From Microbacterium sp. 1.5R (GTDB lineage: Bacteria > Actinomycetota > Actinomycetes > Actinomycetales > Microbacteriaceae), in the NCBI RefSeq assembly GCF_007667425.1, contig NZ_VDRC01000001.1, positions 1,394,595 to 1,458,594 on the forward strand: a DNA stretch of 64,000 nt, read 5' to 3'. Below, one piece after another: positions 23,654 to 32,881 of this stretch (positions are counted from its first letter, which is position 1; the number at the start of each line of letters is the position of its first letter). The position numbers were made by a program, and so were the translations under genes. Under the pieces are notes generated by a model. The model was not told the origin of the DNA and did no database searches. It worked only from the letters and a program-made list of their open reading frames with translations.

Positions 23654-25306
23654 ATGAGCTCTTCCCGCACGTCCGCACCCTCCGTCGACGACATCGCCCG
23701 CGACGGTTTCGGCTGGGAGGAGCTGCTGCCCGGTCAGCGGGAGGCGATCGCGTCGGCGGCCGCGGGACGCGACACGCTCCTCGTGCTCGCGACGGGCGGC
23801 GGCAAGTCGGCCGTGTACCAGGTCGCCGGGGCGCAGCGCGGTGGTGTCGTGCTCGTCGTGTCACCGCTCGTGGCTCTGCAGGCCGACCAGCTCGCTTCGA
23901 TCCGCGAGGCTCCGGCCGCACCGCCGGCCGTCGCCCTCAACGGCTCGACGTCGGCCGGCGACACCGCCCATGCCTGGGAGCTCATCGACGCGGGCGGACC
24001 GGTGTACGTGCTGCTCGCCCCCGAGCAGCTGGCCAAGGAAGAGACCGTATCGCGCCTCGCCGCCGCCGGCGTCAGCCTGCTGGTCGTCGACGAGGCGCAC
24101 TGCGTGTCGTCGTGGGGGCACGACTTCCGCCCCGATTACGCGCGCCTCGGCGATGTGCGTCGCGACCTAGGGAACCCGCCGGTGCTGGCCATGACCGCGA
24201 CCGCCTCAGAGCCGGTGCGCGCCGAGATCATCGAGAAGCTGGCGATGACCGACGTCGACGTGCAGGTGCACGGCGTCGACCGCCCCGAGATCCGTCTCGT
24301 CGTGCACCGTCACGAGAGTGACGCCGAGAAGAAGGCGGCCGTCGTGCAGGAGGCCCGCACCTGGACGGCGCCGGGCATCGTCTACGTCGCGACCCGCGCC
24401 GAGGCCGAGAGCTACGCCGACGAGATCGCCGCAGACGGCCGCCGCGTGGCGGCGTACCACGCTGGTCTCAAGGCCGCCGAGCGCCGCGACGTGCAGGATC
24501 GCTGGCGCGACGGCACCCTCGACGTCGTCGTGGCCACCTCCGCCTTCGGCATGGGCATCGACCGCGCCGACGTGCGCTTCGTGCTGCACGCGACCGTCAC
24601 CGAGTCGCTCGACGCCTACTACCAGGAGATCGGCCGAGCCGGACGCGACGGCGAGCCGGCCACCACGGCTCTGCACTACCGCCCCGAAGACCTCGGGCTG
24701 CGACGCTTCTTCACGAGGCGGTCGGTGCGCACGACCGATATCCGCGCAGTGCGCTCCGCGATCGCCGCGAAGCCGGGCCGCACCATCCGTGAGCTTGCGG
24801 TCGACCTCGACAAGCCGACGCGCACGGTCACCCGCCTCGTGAACGACCTCGTCGATGCGGGCGTCGTCGACACCGCCGACGGCGTGCGGCTGATCCGTCC
24901 GGTCACCGCAGCCACGGCGGCGAAGGCCGTACGCGAGACCCTGGACTCCCGCGAGCGCATCGCCGACTCGCGACTGGCCATGATGCGGGCGTACGCCGAG
25001 ACGACGCAGTGCCGCCGACGGGTGCTGCTCGAGTACTTCGGGGTCGACGGCCCCGCCTGGTGCGACAACTGCGACCGCTGCGAGCAGCGCGACGCATCGT
25101 CCGCCGCCGACGACGCCGCCGCGATCGCCGACGCACCCGTCACGCTCGACCAGAGCGTCCGGCACCGCGACTGGGGCGAGGGCACGGTCACGGGCGTGGA
25201 GGCCGATCGCGCGACCGTCTACTTCGCGTCGGAGGGCTACAAGGTGCTCTCGTTCACCGCGATCGACAGCGGTGCGCTCACGCTCGCCGAGCCCGCGGGT
25301 CGCTGA
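23654..25306 (+). CDS. recQ: RecQ family ATP-dependent DNA helicase
   Basis: A 550-residue protein from the ATG at 23654. Walker A is ATGGGKS (Lys51), motif II is DEAH (146-149) within VVDEAHCVSSWGHDFRPDY, and motif VI is QEIGRAGRDG. A RecQ zinc site follows (CRRRVLLEYFGVDGPAWCDN, then CDRC). The usual HRDC domain is absent; instead the last 50 residues (HRDWGEGTVTGVEADRATVY) look like an SH3-type module seen in actinobacterial members. It unwinds DNA 3'-5' in recombination repair. The final codons (GALTLAEPAGR) sit in a 47-bp tandem duplication shared with the end of nhaA. Confidence 0.92.
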   Translation: MSSSRTSAPSVDDIARDGFGWEELLPGQREAIASAAAGRDTLLVLATGGGKSAVYQVAGAQRGGVVLVVSPLVALQADQLASIREAPAAPPAVALNGSTSAGDTAHAWELIDAGGPVYVLLAPEQLAKEETVSRLAAAGVSLLVVDEAHCVSSWGHDFRPDYARLGDVRRDLGNPPVLAMTATASEPVRAEIIEKLAMTDVDVQVHGVDRPEIRLVVHRHESDAEKKAAVVQEARTWTAPGIVYVATRAEAESYADEIAADGRRVAAYHAGLKAAERRDVQDRWRDGTLDVVVATSAFGMGIDRADVRFVLHATVTESLDAYYQEIGRAGRDGEPATTALHYRPEDLGLRRFFTRRSVRTTDIRAVRSAIAAKPGRTIRELAVDLDKPTRTVTRLVNDLVDAGVVDTADGVRLIRPVTAATAAKAVRETLDSRERIADSRLAMMRAYAETTQCRRRVLLEYFGVDGPAWCDNCDRCEQRDASSAADDAAAIADAPVTLDQSVRHRDWGEGTVTGVEADRATVYFASEGYKVLSFTAIDSGALTLAEPAGR

Positions 25307-25361
25307 TCGCGAGCAGCGGAGCGCTCACGCTCGCCGAGCCCGCCGGTCGCTGATTGCGAGC
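25268..25361. repeat. 47-bp tandem duplication at the recQ / nhaA junction
   Basis: Copy one is 25268-25314 and copy two is 25315-25361, with three mismatches. Copy one contains the recQ stop. Copy two contains the minus-strand stop of nhaA. In the recQ frame the second copy would encode the same GALTLAEPAGR tail and stop again, and in the nhaA frame copy one also carries a TCA stop. The duplication therefore moved the two convergent stops apart without changing either protein end much. Confidence 0.9.
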
Positions 25362-26575
25362 AGCGATCCGCCGATCAGGGCCGCGACGAGCGATCCCGCG
25401 AGCACGCCGATCTTGACGTGCTCGTCGGCCGCCGACGCCGTGCCGTAGGCGAGCTCGCCGACGAGCAGCGAGACGGTGAAGCCGATACCGGCGACGAACG
25501 ACATGCCGGTCAACGCGAACCAGCGCAGCGACGGGTCGAGGCGCAGCGAGGGCAGGCGCGTCATCAGGAACGTCGTGAGAAGGATGCCGATGGGCTTGCC
25601 CGCCACGAGCCCGACGACGATGCCGAGGGTCAGCGGATCGAGGAACGCCGCACGGAGTCCGTCGATGCCGCCGATGGCGACGCCCGCCGAGAAGAAGGCG
25701 AAGACCGGCACGGCGAACACCGTGGCGACGACACCCCAGCGGTCGGCCCAGTGCGGCGCGAGCCCCTCCCAGACGGGTTCCTTCCCGCCTCGATCGATAC
25801 GGACCCGTGCGCGGGCGGTCGGCCGCACCGGCACCGTGAACCCGAGCAGGACGCCCGCGACGGTCGCGTGCACCCCCGAGGCGTGGATGAGCACCCAGGT
25901 GGCGAGCGCCAGTGGCAGCAGGATCCACCAGGCACGCACGCCGCGCTGGGCCGCGACGGCGAAGCCGGCGAGCGGGAGCAGCGCCAGGGCGAGCCAGGGC
26001 AGGTGGATGGTCTCGGTGTAGACCGTGGCGATGATCGTGATGGCGATGAGGTCGTCGACGATCGCGAGGGTCAGCAGGAAGACGCGCAGGGCCGGGGGCA
26101 GGAAGCGGCCGACCACCGCGATCACGGCCACCGCGAACGCGATGTCGGTGGCGGTGGGGATCGCCCAGCCGGCGGCGGCAACCGGATCGCCGGCGGTGAA
26201 GAGCAGGAAGATCAGGGCGGGGACGACGACACCACCGGCCGCCGCGGCGATCGGGAGCGCGGCGGCGCGGGGGTCGCGGAGGCGTCCGGAGACGAACTCC
26301 TCTTTGAGCTCGAGCCCGACCACGAAGAAGAAGATCGCGAGCAGCCCGTCGGCGGCCCACGCGCCGACCGACAGCTCCAGGTGCAGCTCGGGGATGCCGA
26401 ATGTGAAGTCGCGCACCATCGTGTACCAGCTCGATGCCGGGCTGTTGGCGAGGATCAGGGCGACGACGGTCGCCGCGAGCAGCAGCACGCCGGCGGTGAC
26501 GTCGCTGCGGACGGTGGAGCGCACACCACGCCACAGCTCGTGCGGGGCGATACGGGAAGAGGACGACGAAGACAT
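25325..26575 (-). CDS. nhaA: Na+/H+ antiporter NhaA
   Basis: A 416-residue membrane protein. NhaA features are ADGLLAIFFFVVGLELKEEF, IPTATDIAFAVAVIAVVG and LAIVDDLIAI, whose two Asp residues are the ion-binding pair. Also present are GFTVPVRP and the late FVAGIGFTVSLLVGELAYG. Twelve membrane segments are expected. It exchanges Na+ for H+ across the cytoplasmic membrane for pH and sodium control. The start ATG at 26575 has a GGTCTCC-type upstream region and no strong ribosome site. The last residues (ISDRRARRA) lie in the 47-bp duplication. Confidence 0.95.
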   Translation of the reverse strand: MSSSSSSRIAPHELWRGVRSTVRSDVTAGVLLLAATVVALILANSPASSWYTMVRDFTFGIPELHLELSVGAWAADGLLAIFFFVVGLELKEEFVSGRLRDPRAAALPIAAAAGGVVVPALIFLLFTAGDPVAAAGWAIPTATDIAFAVAVIAVVGRFLPPALRVFLLTLAIVDDLIAITIIATVYTETIHLPWLALALLPLAGFAVAAQRGVRAWWILLPLALATWVLIHASGVHATVAGVLLGFTVPVRPTARARVRIDRGGKEPVWEGLAPHWADRWGVVATVFAVPVFAFFSAGVAIGGIDGLRAAFLDPLTLGIVVGLVAGKPIGILLTTFLMTRLPSLRLDPSLRWFALTGMSFVAGIGFTVSLLVGELAYGTASAADEHVKIGVLAGSLVAALIGGSLLAISDRRARRA

Positions 26576-26645
26576 GGAGACCTATCTCACGGAGGGAGGA
26601 GACGACACGGATGCACGCGCACCACCCACCGGGGTCGGCGGTGCG

Positions 26646-26819
26646 TCAGTTCCGAGGCGGCGGGCAGCCCGCGATCTCGCCGTGCGACAGCGTGCCCCAT
26701 ACGCTCGTCCACCCGTTGGTCCCCGGGTGCATGACGACCTTCTCGCCCGCGACCATCGGGGTCGCCGACGCCAGCAGGCGCGGAGCGCGCAGGCGGGCCG
26801 GCATCGGACGGGGAGGCAT
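26646..26819 (-). CDS. possible small protein
   Basis: A 57-codon open frame starting MPPRPMPARLRAPRLLASAT and ending EIAGCPPPRN. It fills the 300-bp gap between the mannosidase and nhaA genes on the same strand as both. The second half (GEKVVMHPGTNGWTSVWGTL) has a non-random composition, with Trp, Gly and hydrophobic residues. There is no good ribosome site and no family is recognised, so it may also be chance. Confidence 0.35.
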   Translation of the reverse strand: MPPRPMPARLRAPRLLASATPMVAGEKVVMHPGTNGWTSVWGTLSHGEIAGCPPPRN

Positions 26820-26889
26820 GCCCCCATTCTACCGCCGGGGCGGGTCCGACCGGCAGGACTTCCTCGCCGCCGATCGGACCGCCACGGGG

Positions 26890-29334
26890 TCAGGACTCGC
26901 GTGTGATCAGGTCGTTCGTCGACCGCAGCACCAGCCGGTCCGCGAACGCCGCGGCCTCGGCATCCGCCGCCCCGCGCACCGTGAACCGCGCGGTCTCACC
27001 CGGCAGTAGCGTGACGAGGGCCTCGTCGGTTTCGGCCGCGGGGTCGATGCGGTCGACGAGCAGGGTGAGGTCGCGCACGAGCGTGCGGGCGGTGACATCG
27101 ACCGCCCATCCGTCGTCCGTACGCTGCGCCTCGACCTCGGTCGCTGCGGCCGGCAACGACGAGTCGCGCGGCTCGGCGAAGAACCAGTCGGCACGCGCAG
27201 CGCCGGCGGTCGCACGGATGAGCTCGCCCGCGGCATCCTGCGCCGTCGCGATGTCGGCGTCGAGGTGCACCCGCTCGATGCCGCGCGCCGGCACGACGAC
27301 CGACCAGGTCTGCGTGGCGAGCGCCGCTCCGTCGAACGACCGACGGGCGATCGCGAACTCGGCCGCCCACTCCTCGTCGGTGTCGTTCGTCGCGATGAGG
27401 GCGAGCCCGTCGTCGCCCGGCTGGATCGTCACCAGCCGGGGATCGTTCGCCGCCCGCAGCGCGAAGAGCAGCGGCTTGCGACGTCCGTCGCCGTCGACGG
27501 CGGCCCACGACGTCACCGGCCAGCAGTCGTTGAGCTGCCAGGTGACGGTGCCCGTGTTGTACGGGGCGAGCGAGCGCCACCACTCGATCGCCGTCCGCAC
27601 GGCCACCGCCTGGTTGAGCGACATCGCCCAGTGCCAGTCGTCCATGTCGTTCGGCAGCGGCAGGTGCGGCACGAGGCCGTCGGTGAGCTTGTCGTTGCCG
27701 GTGATCGCCTTCTGATGCACGATCATGCCCGGTGATTCGGGTGTGAGCGGGTCGTCGCCGATGGCCCTGGTCAGGGTGCTCCAGGTCGGCGGGCCCTGCC
27801 ACCCGAACTCCGCGACGAACCGCGGACGGTGGTCGCGGTAGTGGGTCCAGTCCTTCCGGTTCCAGGTGTCCCACACGTGCATGGTGCCGCGCTCCGCGGC
27901 GTTCTGGCGGTCATCGCGGTCGGGGCTGAACGGGCTGCCCGGCGTGTACGGCACGTGCGGGGCGAGGTCGCCGACGATCGCCGGCAGCATCTCGTAGTAG
28001 TACCCGGCGCCCCAGGTGCGGCCGTCGAGGCGTCCCTCCCAGCGCCACTCCTGGCGGCCCCAGATGTTCTCGTTGTTGCCGTTGAGGATCACGAGAGACG
28101 GGTGCGAGGCGAGCCGGGTCACGGCCGCACGCGCCTCGAACTCGACCTCGGTCCACAGCGGTTCGTCCTCGGAGTACGCCGCGCACGCGAAGAGGAAGTC
28201 CTGCCAGGTCAGCAGGCCGCGCTCGTCGCACTCGGCGTAGAAGTCGTCGGATTCGTAGATGCCACCGCCCCACACCCGGATGAGGTTGAGGCCGGCGAAC
28301 TCCGCCTGAGCGAGGCGCTCGGCGTAGCGCGCGCGGTCGACGCGGTGCGGGAAGGCATCGTCGGGGATCCAGTTCGCACCGCGGATTTCGATGACCCGAT
28401 CGTTCACGACGATCGCGAACCCGATGCCGTCCGCATCCTCCTCGAGCCGGGCCTCGACCGAGCGGAAGCCGATGCGCCGCGCATGCTCGTCGATCGGCTC
28501 ACCGTCGCGCAGCAGCTCGAGCGTCGCGTCGTACAGCGGCTGCGCGCCGTGACCCCGCGGCCACCACAGGTCGGCAGACGGCACGTCGCCCTCGACCATG
28601 ATCGTGCCGCCGCGCACCTCGCCCTCGAATTCGGCCCCGGCCACGACGAGCCGCGCGCGCAGACCCTCGACGACTCCGTCGACGGATGCCGTGGCCCGCA
28701 CCCGCGGCACGCCCTCGACGACGTCACCCGCGATCAGCGCCTCGACGAGCCGGGCACCCGACCAGCTCTCGAGCGCGACGGGGCGCCAGATGCCCGATGT
28801 GGCGGTGTCGATGCCCCAGTCCCATCCGAAGCTGCAGGCCATCTTGCGCAGCGCGTTGTACGGGTGGTGGTTCGCGTGCGGGCGGGCGCCGAGCGCGAGA
28901 CTCGCCGCGTCGGCGGCGCGGACCGGCGACCGGAACGCCACCTCCAGCTCGTTGTCCCCTGCCTGCAGCGCCGAGGTGATGTCGATGCGGTGCGGACGGT
29001 GCATGTTCTGCACGCTCGCGATCTCCACGCCGTTCAGGCGGATCGTCGCGACGGTGTCCACGCCGGCGAACACGAGGTCGTGGTGCTCGGCATCCGTCTC
29101 CGCCCCCTCGACCGTGGTGCGGTAGGTCCAGTCGACGAGGCCGATCCACGACAGGGTCTTCTCGTTCTCGTCGAGGTACGGGTCGGGGATCAGCCCCGCA
29201 GCGAGCAGGTCGGTGTGGATGCTGCCCGGCACCTGTGCGGGGATCGCACCGGCCTCGGCGACGGACGGAGGAACAGGCCCTCGCTCCGCGAATACGGTCC
29301 ATCCGTCGTGCAGGGGTCGTCGGGAGACGGTCAC
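26890..29334 (-). CDS. beta-mannosidase-like glycoside hydrolase family 2 protein
   Basis: About 814 residues. The order is a galactose-binding-like jelly roll (GLVDWTYRTT...DLVFAGVDTVATIRLNG), an immunoglobulin-like domain, a TIM barrel and C-terminal beta domains. Catalytic segments are present: the acid/base Glu in LNGNNENIWG and the nucleophile Glu in RFVAEFGWQGP. HANHHPYNALRKMACSFGWD is the mannosidase-specific stretch. It removes mannose from beta-mannosides; with no signal peptide it acts on imported oligosaccharides. GTG at 29334 is chosen because AAAGG lies seven bases upstream; an ATG at 29349 is the alternative. No mannan transporter is adjacent. Confidence 0.9.
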   Translation of the reverse strand: MTVSRRPLHDGWTVFAERGPVPPSVAEAGAIPAQVPGSIHTDLLAAGLIPDPYLDENEKTLSWIGLVDWTYRTTVEGAETDAEHHDLVFAGVDTVATIRLNGVEIASVQNMHRPHRIDITSALQAGDNELEVAFRSPVRAADAASLALGARPHANHHPYNALRKMACSFGWDWGIDTATSGIWRPVALESWSGARLVEALIAGDVVEGVPRVRATASVDGVVEGLRARLVVAGAEFEGEVRGGTIMVEGDVPSADLWWPRGHGAQPLYDATLELLRDGEPIDEHARRIGFRSVEARLEEDADGIGFAIVVNDRVIEIRGANWIPDDAFPHRVDRARYAERLAQAEFAGLNLIRVWGGGIYESDDFYAECDERGLLTWQDFLFACAAYSEDEPLWTEVEFEARAAVTRLASHPSLVILNGNNENIWGRQEWRWEGRLDGRTWGAGYYYEMLPAIVGDLAPHVPYTPGSPFSPDRDDRQNAAERGTMHVWDTWNRKDWTHYRDHRPRFVAEFGWQGPPTWSTLTRAIGDDPLTPESPGMIVHQKAITGNDKLTDGLVPHLPLPNDMDDWHWAMSLNQAVAVRTAIEWWRSLAPYNTGTVTWQLNDCWPVTSWAAVDGDGRRKPLLFALRAANDPRLVTIQPGDDGLALIATNDTDEEWAAEFAIARRSFDGAALATQTWSVVVPARGIERVHLDADIATAQDAAGELIRATAGAARADWFFAEPRDSSLPAAATEVEAQRTDDGWAVDVTARTLVRDLTLLVDRIDPAAETDEALVTLLPGETARFTVRGAADAEAAAFADRLVLRSTNDLITRES

Positions 29335-29484
29335 AGGGGCGCCTTTCATCGGTCACGGCTCGGGGGATGCGTCGCGCACCACCGGGAGACCGCGTCGGCG
29401 CACATCTGCTCCTCCAGTCAACGCGGGCGAGACGCATCGACCGGACGGCCACGCCGAGGTCGTCGGATCCGGGCGGGATTCCCG

Positions 29485-30159
29485 TCAGTCCGCGTGCAGG
29501 GCGGCGAGCGCGGCCCGCGCCGCGATCGTCCGCGTGAGGTGCACGGGCAACCCCGTGGCGGCGTGCACGACGGCGGCCATGGCCGCGGAGTATCCGAAGC
29601 AGTCGAGCACGATCGAGGTCGCGCCGGCCGCGGCCAGCTCGCGGGCGGCGGCGGCCAGCATCCGATCGCTCGCCGTGTACGGGTCGGCAGCGGCGACGGG
29701 CACGCGCCCTCCCACGCGGGCCTCCCACCGCCCCCTCGACTCCTCGACCTGCTCGGGCACCGGGTTCAGGACGCCGAAGCCGGTGACGGTCGCGGCGATG
29801 GCCTCCTGCGCGAGCGGCTCGGCCGCGTACACGGGGATGGACGTCTCGAAGGGCTCGAAGTGCCCCGTGCACATGAGCAGCGCGGCGCCCGCGCCATCGG
29901 CGGCCGCCCGTTCGACGGCCGCGGCGATGAACGGCAGCGCGCGCCCGTGCACCATCGACACCCGCGAGCCGTCGCGCATGCGCGACACCAGCGGCACTTC
30001 GCCGTCGCGCGGGGCGATGGCCGCGAGCTCGGCGGCGGTCGCCTCGTCGAGTGCACCGTACTCGGCGTAGCGCTGACCCGCGAGGGCGGGCAGCAGGTCG
30101 GGCAGCACGTCGACCCGCGGCGACTGCCCGATCGTCACGAGCGCGAGCAGGTCGGTCAT
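29485..30159 (-). CDS. AroM family protein
   Basis: A 224-residue protein with TIGQSPRVDVLPDLLP at the N-terminus, the hallmark of AroM, and conserved MCTGHFEPF, then DCFGYS near the C-terminus. The fold resembles Asp/Glu racemases with two Cys (in MCTGHF and LDCFGY) placed like a racemase pair, although the family has no assigned activity. It is the last gene of the peptide-transport operon and overlaps the ATPase gene by four bases. A role in amino acid isomerisation or turnover of the imported peptide is an inference from the Cys pair and the context. Confidence 0.8.
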   Translation of the reverse strand: MTDLLALVTIGQSPRVDVLPDLLPALAGQRYAEYGALDEATAAELAAIAPRDGEVPLVSRMRDGSRVSMVHGRALPFIAAAVERAAADGAGAALLMCTGHFEPFETSIPVYAAEPLAQEAIAATVTGFGVLNPVPEQVEESRGRWEARVGGRVPVAAADPYTASDRMLAAAARELAAAGATSIVLDCFGYSAAMAAVVHAATGLPVHLTRTIAARAALAALHAD

Positions 30160-31835
30160 GCCGGAGCCTCGGCGGCGGCGAGCCCCTCGGCGATCACCTG
30201 TCGGCGATGCTCGCGGGTCCAGGCGGAGCGCGGGTCGGACGGCGGCACGGCCGCGAGCAGCGCCCTGGTGTACGGATGCTGCGGATCACGCAGCACGTCG
30301 CCGACGGCCCCGCGCTCGACGATGCGGCCGAGGTGCATGACCTGCACGTCGTCGGCGATCTCGGCGACCACCGACAGGTCGTGCGTGATGAAGAGGTAGG
30401 TGAGCCCCAGGGTGTCCTGCAGCTCGCGCATGAGTTCGAGCACCTGCGCCTGCACCGACACGTCGAGCGCCGACACCGGCTCGTCGGCGACGACGAGACG
30501 CGGACGGAGCACGAGGGCGCGGGCGATGCCGATGCGCTGGCGCTGACCGCCCGAGAACTCGTGCGGGAATCGACCGGCGTGGTCGGCCTGCAGCCCCACG
30601 AGCTCGAGGGACTCGACCACGCGGTCGCGGCGGTCCGAGGCGCTGAGCGACGTGTGCCGGCGCAGCGGTTCGTCGAGCGAGTCGCCCACCTTCCAGCGCG
30701 GGTCGAGCGAGGCATAGGTGTCCTGGAAGATGATCTGCGCGTCGCTGCGCCACCGGCGCAGCTCGTCTGGGCCCATGCCGAGCACGTCGCGACCGTCGAA
30801 CCGCACCGCACCCGACGTCGGCTCGATCAGGCGCAGCACCGCGCGGCCGGTCGTCGACTTGCCGGAGCCCGACTCCCCGACGATCGCGAGGGTGCGCCCG
30901 GCATCCACCGAGAAGCTCACGCCGTCGATCGCGGGGATGGTCTCGGCCTTGCGCCCTCGGCCGCGCGTGTAGTGCTTGACGAGGTCGGTGACCTCGAGCA
31001 GCGGCTGCGCCGACGGCGCCGTCTCGATGCGCTCGCGCACCGGCTCGGTGATCGCCGGCGGGCGGAAGCTCAGCAGCCGCTTCGTGTACTCGGCCTGCGG
31101 GTTCTCGAACAGCTCGGTGACCTCGGCGGTCTCGACGAGCGAGCCCTGGTGCATGACCGCGACGCGCTGGCAGCTCTGCGCCACGACGCCGAGGTCGTGC
31201 GTGATGAGCAGGATCGCGGTGCCGTGCTCCTCCTGCAGGCCGACCATGAGGTCGAGGATCTGCGCCTGGGTCGTCACGTCGAGCGCGGTCGTCGGCTCGT
31301 CGGCGATCAGCAGAGTCGGCTCGCACGACATTGCCATCGCGATCATGACGCGCTGCCGCATGCCGCCGGAGAGCTGGAACGGGTAGTCGGTCATGATGCG
31401 ATCGGGGCGACGGATGCCGACCATGTCGAGCAGCTCCACACCCCGGCGCCATGCCGCTGCGCGGCCCATGCCTCGGTGCCGACGCAGCGGCTCGGTGAGC
31501 TGGTCGCCGATCGTGAAGACGGGGTTCAGCGCGGTCAGCGGCTCCTGGAAGATCGTGCCGACCCGATCCCCGCGCACCTGCCGGAGGCGGCGCTCCCGCG
31601 CGGCGACGAGGTCCTCCCCCTCCAGCAGGATCCGCCCCGACACCGTCGCCGACGGGGTGGGCAGCATGCGCAGGATCGACATGGCCGTCATGCTCTTTCC
31701 GCTGCCCGACTCACCCACGAGCCCGAGCATCTCGCCCGCGCGGATCTCGAGTGAGACGTCGTCGACGGGCACGACGAGGCCGCGCGAGGTGGGGATCTCG
31801 ACGCGGAGGCCTTCGATGCGCAGCAGCTCGGTCAT
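30156..31835 (-). CDS. dipeptide/oligopeptide ABC transporter ATPase, DppD-DppF fusion
   Basis: A 559-residue protein with two complete ABC modules in one chain. Walker A GESGSGKS occurs near residue 41 and again near 320; signature motifs are LSGGMRQR and FSGGQRQR; Walker B segments are [12 protein letters not shown] and [12 protein letters not shown]. Each module ends with the oligopeptide-transporter C-terminal extension (RRHRGMG and RRHTSLS regions nearby). Fused DppDF ATPases are common in actinobacteria. It energises the DppBC permease and binding protein encoded upstream. DUF1177 precedes it by 64 bp and aroM overlaps its end. Confidence 0.93.
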   Translation of the reverse strand: MTELLRIEGLRVEIPTSRGLVVPVDDVSLEIRAGEMLGLVGESGSGKSMTAMSILRMLPTPSATVSGRILLEGEDLVAARERRLRQVRGDRVGTIFQEPLTALNPVFTIGDQLTEPLRRHRGMGRAAAWRRGVELLDMVGIRRPDRIMTDYPFQLSGGMRQRVMIAMAMSCEPTLLIADEPTTALDVTTQAQILDLMVGLQEEHGTAILLITHDLGVVAQSCQRVAVMHQGSLVETAEVTELFENPQAEYTKRLLSFRPPAITEPVRERIETAPSAQPLLEVTDLVKHYTRGRGRKAETIPAIDGVSFSVDAGRTLAIVGESGSGKSTTGRAVLRLIEPTSGAVRFDGRDVLGMGPDELRRWRSDAQIIFQDTYASLDPRWKVGDSLDEPLRRHTSLSASDRRDRVVESLELVGLQADHAGRFPHEFSGGQRQRIGIARALVLRPRLVVADEPVSALDVSVQAQVLELMRELQDTLGLTYLFITHDLSVVAEIADDVQVMHLGRIVERGAVGDVLRDPQHPYTRALLAAVPPSDPRSAWTREHRRQVIAEGLAAAEAPA

Positions 31836-31899
31836 GGGTTCTCCTCGGTGCGGGTGGCGGAAGGACGGGTAGGGCAGGCGGCGGCCGGGGTGGATGCCG

Positions 31900-32853
31900 T
31901 CAGACAGCGGCGACCGCGGGGGCGCCCAGCGTCTGGAAGCGCTGGTTGTCTCCGTAGAGCGCGAGCATGTGGGCGAACTCGGCCTCGTCGTGGAACGCGA
32001 CCTGACCGGTGCCGAAGCCCTTCGCGACCTCGACCGCGAAGCGGGCGGCGAGTGCGATGTCGGTCTCGTGGCTCGCTCCGGTGGCGCAGCCGGCGACCGC
32101 GGTCACCGTGGTCAGCGCGACGCCCACGACCGGGGCCGAGGTGGCGACCGCGGGCTGCAGGATCGAGTTCACGTGGTGCAGGTCGTTGCCGTATGGCGTG
32201 ATGTCCTGCTGCGCGAGCGGGAGGATCTTCGCCGGCTCGCCCGACACGGTCTCGAGCACGCCGACGAGGTCGGGCGCCGGGCGGAGAATGTACCCCTCCT
32301 TGACCGTCGGTGAGATGGCGACACCGCGGTGGTTGAGGATGCGGTTGCCCTTGGTCGTGTCGATCGAGACGATCGCGTCCATGTCGGCCGTGACCTCGTT
32401 CTCGTTCATGGTCGCGATGTCGACGGCCGACGACATGAACGGCACCGGGTCGTGCGGCTCGGTGGGGGCGTCGGGGTCGACGTGCGTGCACACAACGACG
32501 TCGCCCGCGACGCGGTCGCCCCGAGAGGCCATCTGCAGGAGCTTGGCGGCGGCGGCGAGCGCGGCGGCCGCTCCGTCGGCGTCGCTCACGAGGCCGATGA
32601 GCTCGGGGCGGGCGCCGACGCCGCCCAGGCGGCCGATGATGCCGAGCGTCGGGGCGGCGCCGCCCGTGCTGCGGCCGGCGGTGCCGGGGATCACGACGCG
32701 GACGAAGTCGGTCGCTCCGCGTTCGGCGGAGACCGTCTCCACCTCGATCGTGGCGTCGGCCGGAGCGAAGGTGCGCAGGTGCTCCGCGAGGGATGCGCCG
32801 GAGGCCGACGGGGAGTCGAGCAGGTCGACGACGGGGAGGACGTGGTTGAGCAT
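31900..32853 (-). CDS. DUF1177 domain-containing protein
   Basis: A 317-residue protein from the ATG at 32853. The opening MLNHVLPVVDLLDSPSASG, central DVVVCTHVDPDAPTEPHDPVPF and DAIVSIDTTKGNRILNHRGVAISPTVKEGYIL fit DUF1177. The family has no known activity; conserved His and Asp residues in CTHVDPD and in the GYIL neighbourhood suggest a metal-dependent hydrolase or isomerase, which is speculation. In this operon it sits between an M20 peptidase and a peptide ABC ATPase with AroM at the end, so a step in degrading an imported peptide or amino acid derivative is likely. Confidence 0.8.
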   Translation of the reverse strand: MLNHVLPVVDLLDSPSASGASLAEHLRTFAPADATIEVETVSAERGATDFVRVVIPGTAGRSTGGAAPTLGIIGRLGGVGARPELIGLVSDADGAAAALAAAAKLLQMASRGDRVAGDVVVCTHVDPDAPTEPHDPVPFMSSAVDIATMNENEVTADMDAIVSIDTTKGNRILNHRGVAISPTVKEGYILRPAPDLVGVLETVSGEPAKILPLAQQDITPYGNDLHHVNSILQPAVATSAPVVGVALTTVTAVAGCATGASHETDIALAARFAVEVAKGFGTGQVAFHDEAEFAHMLALYGDNQRFQTLGAPAVAAV

Positions 32854-32881
32854 GGGGGTTCTTTCCGGTGGGGTGTGAGGA

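Noticed and set aside
27829..30399. An 856-codon open frame on the plus strand opposite the beta-mannosidase and AroM genes
   Set aside because: It is an antisense shadow of high-GC coding DNA: its composition is rich in Arg, Gly, Val and His without domain motifs, while the minus strand has clear GH2 and AroM blocks.
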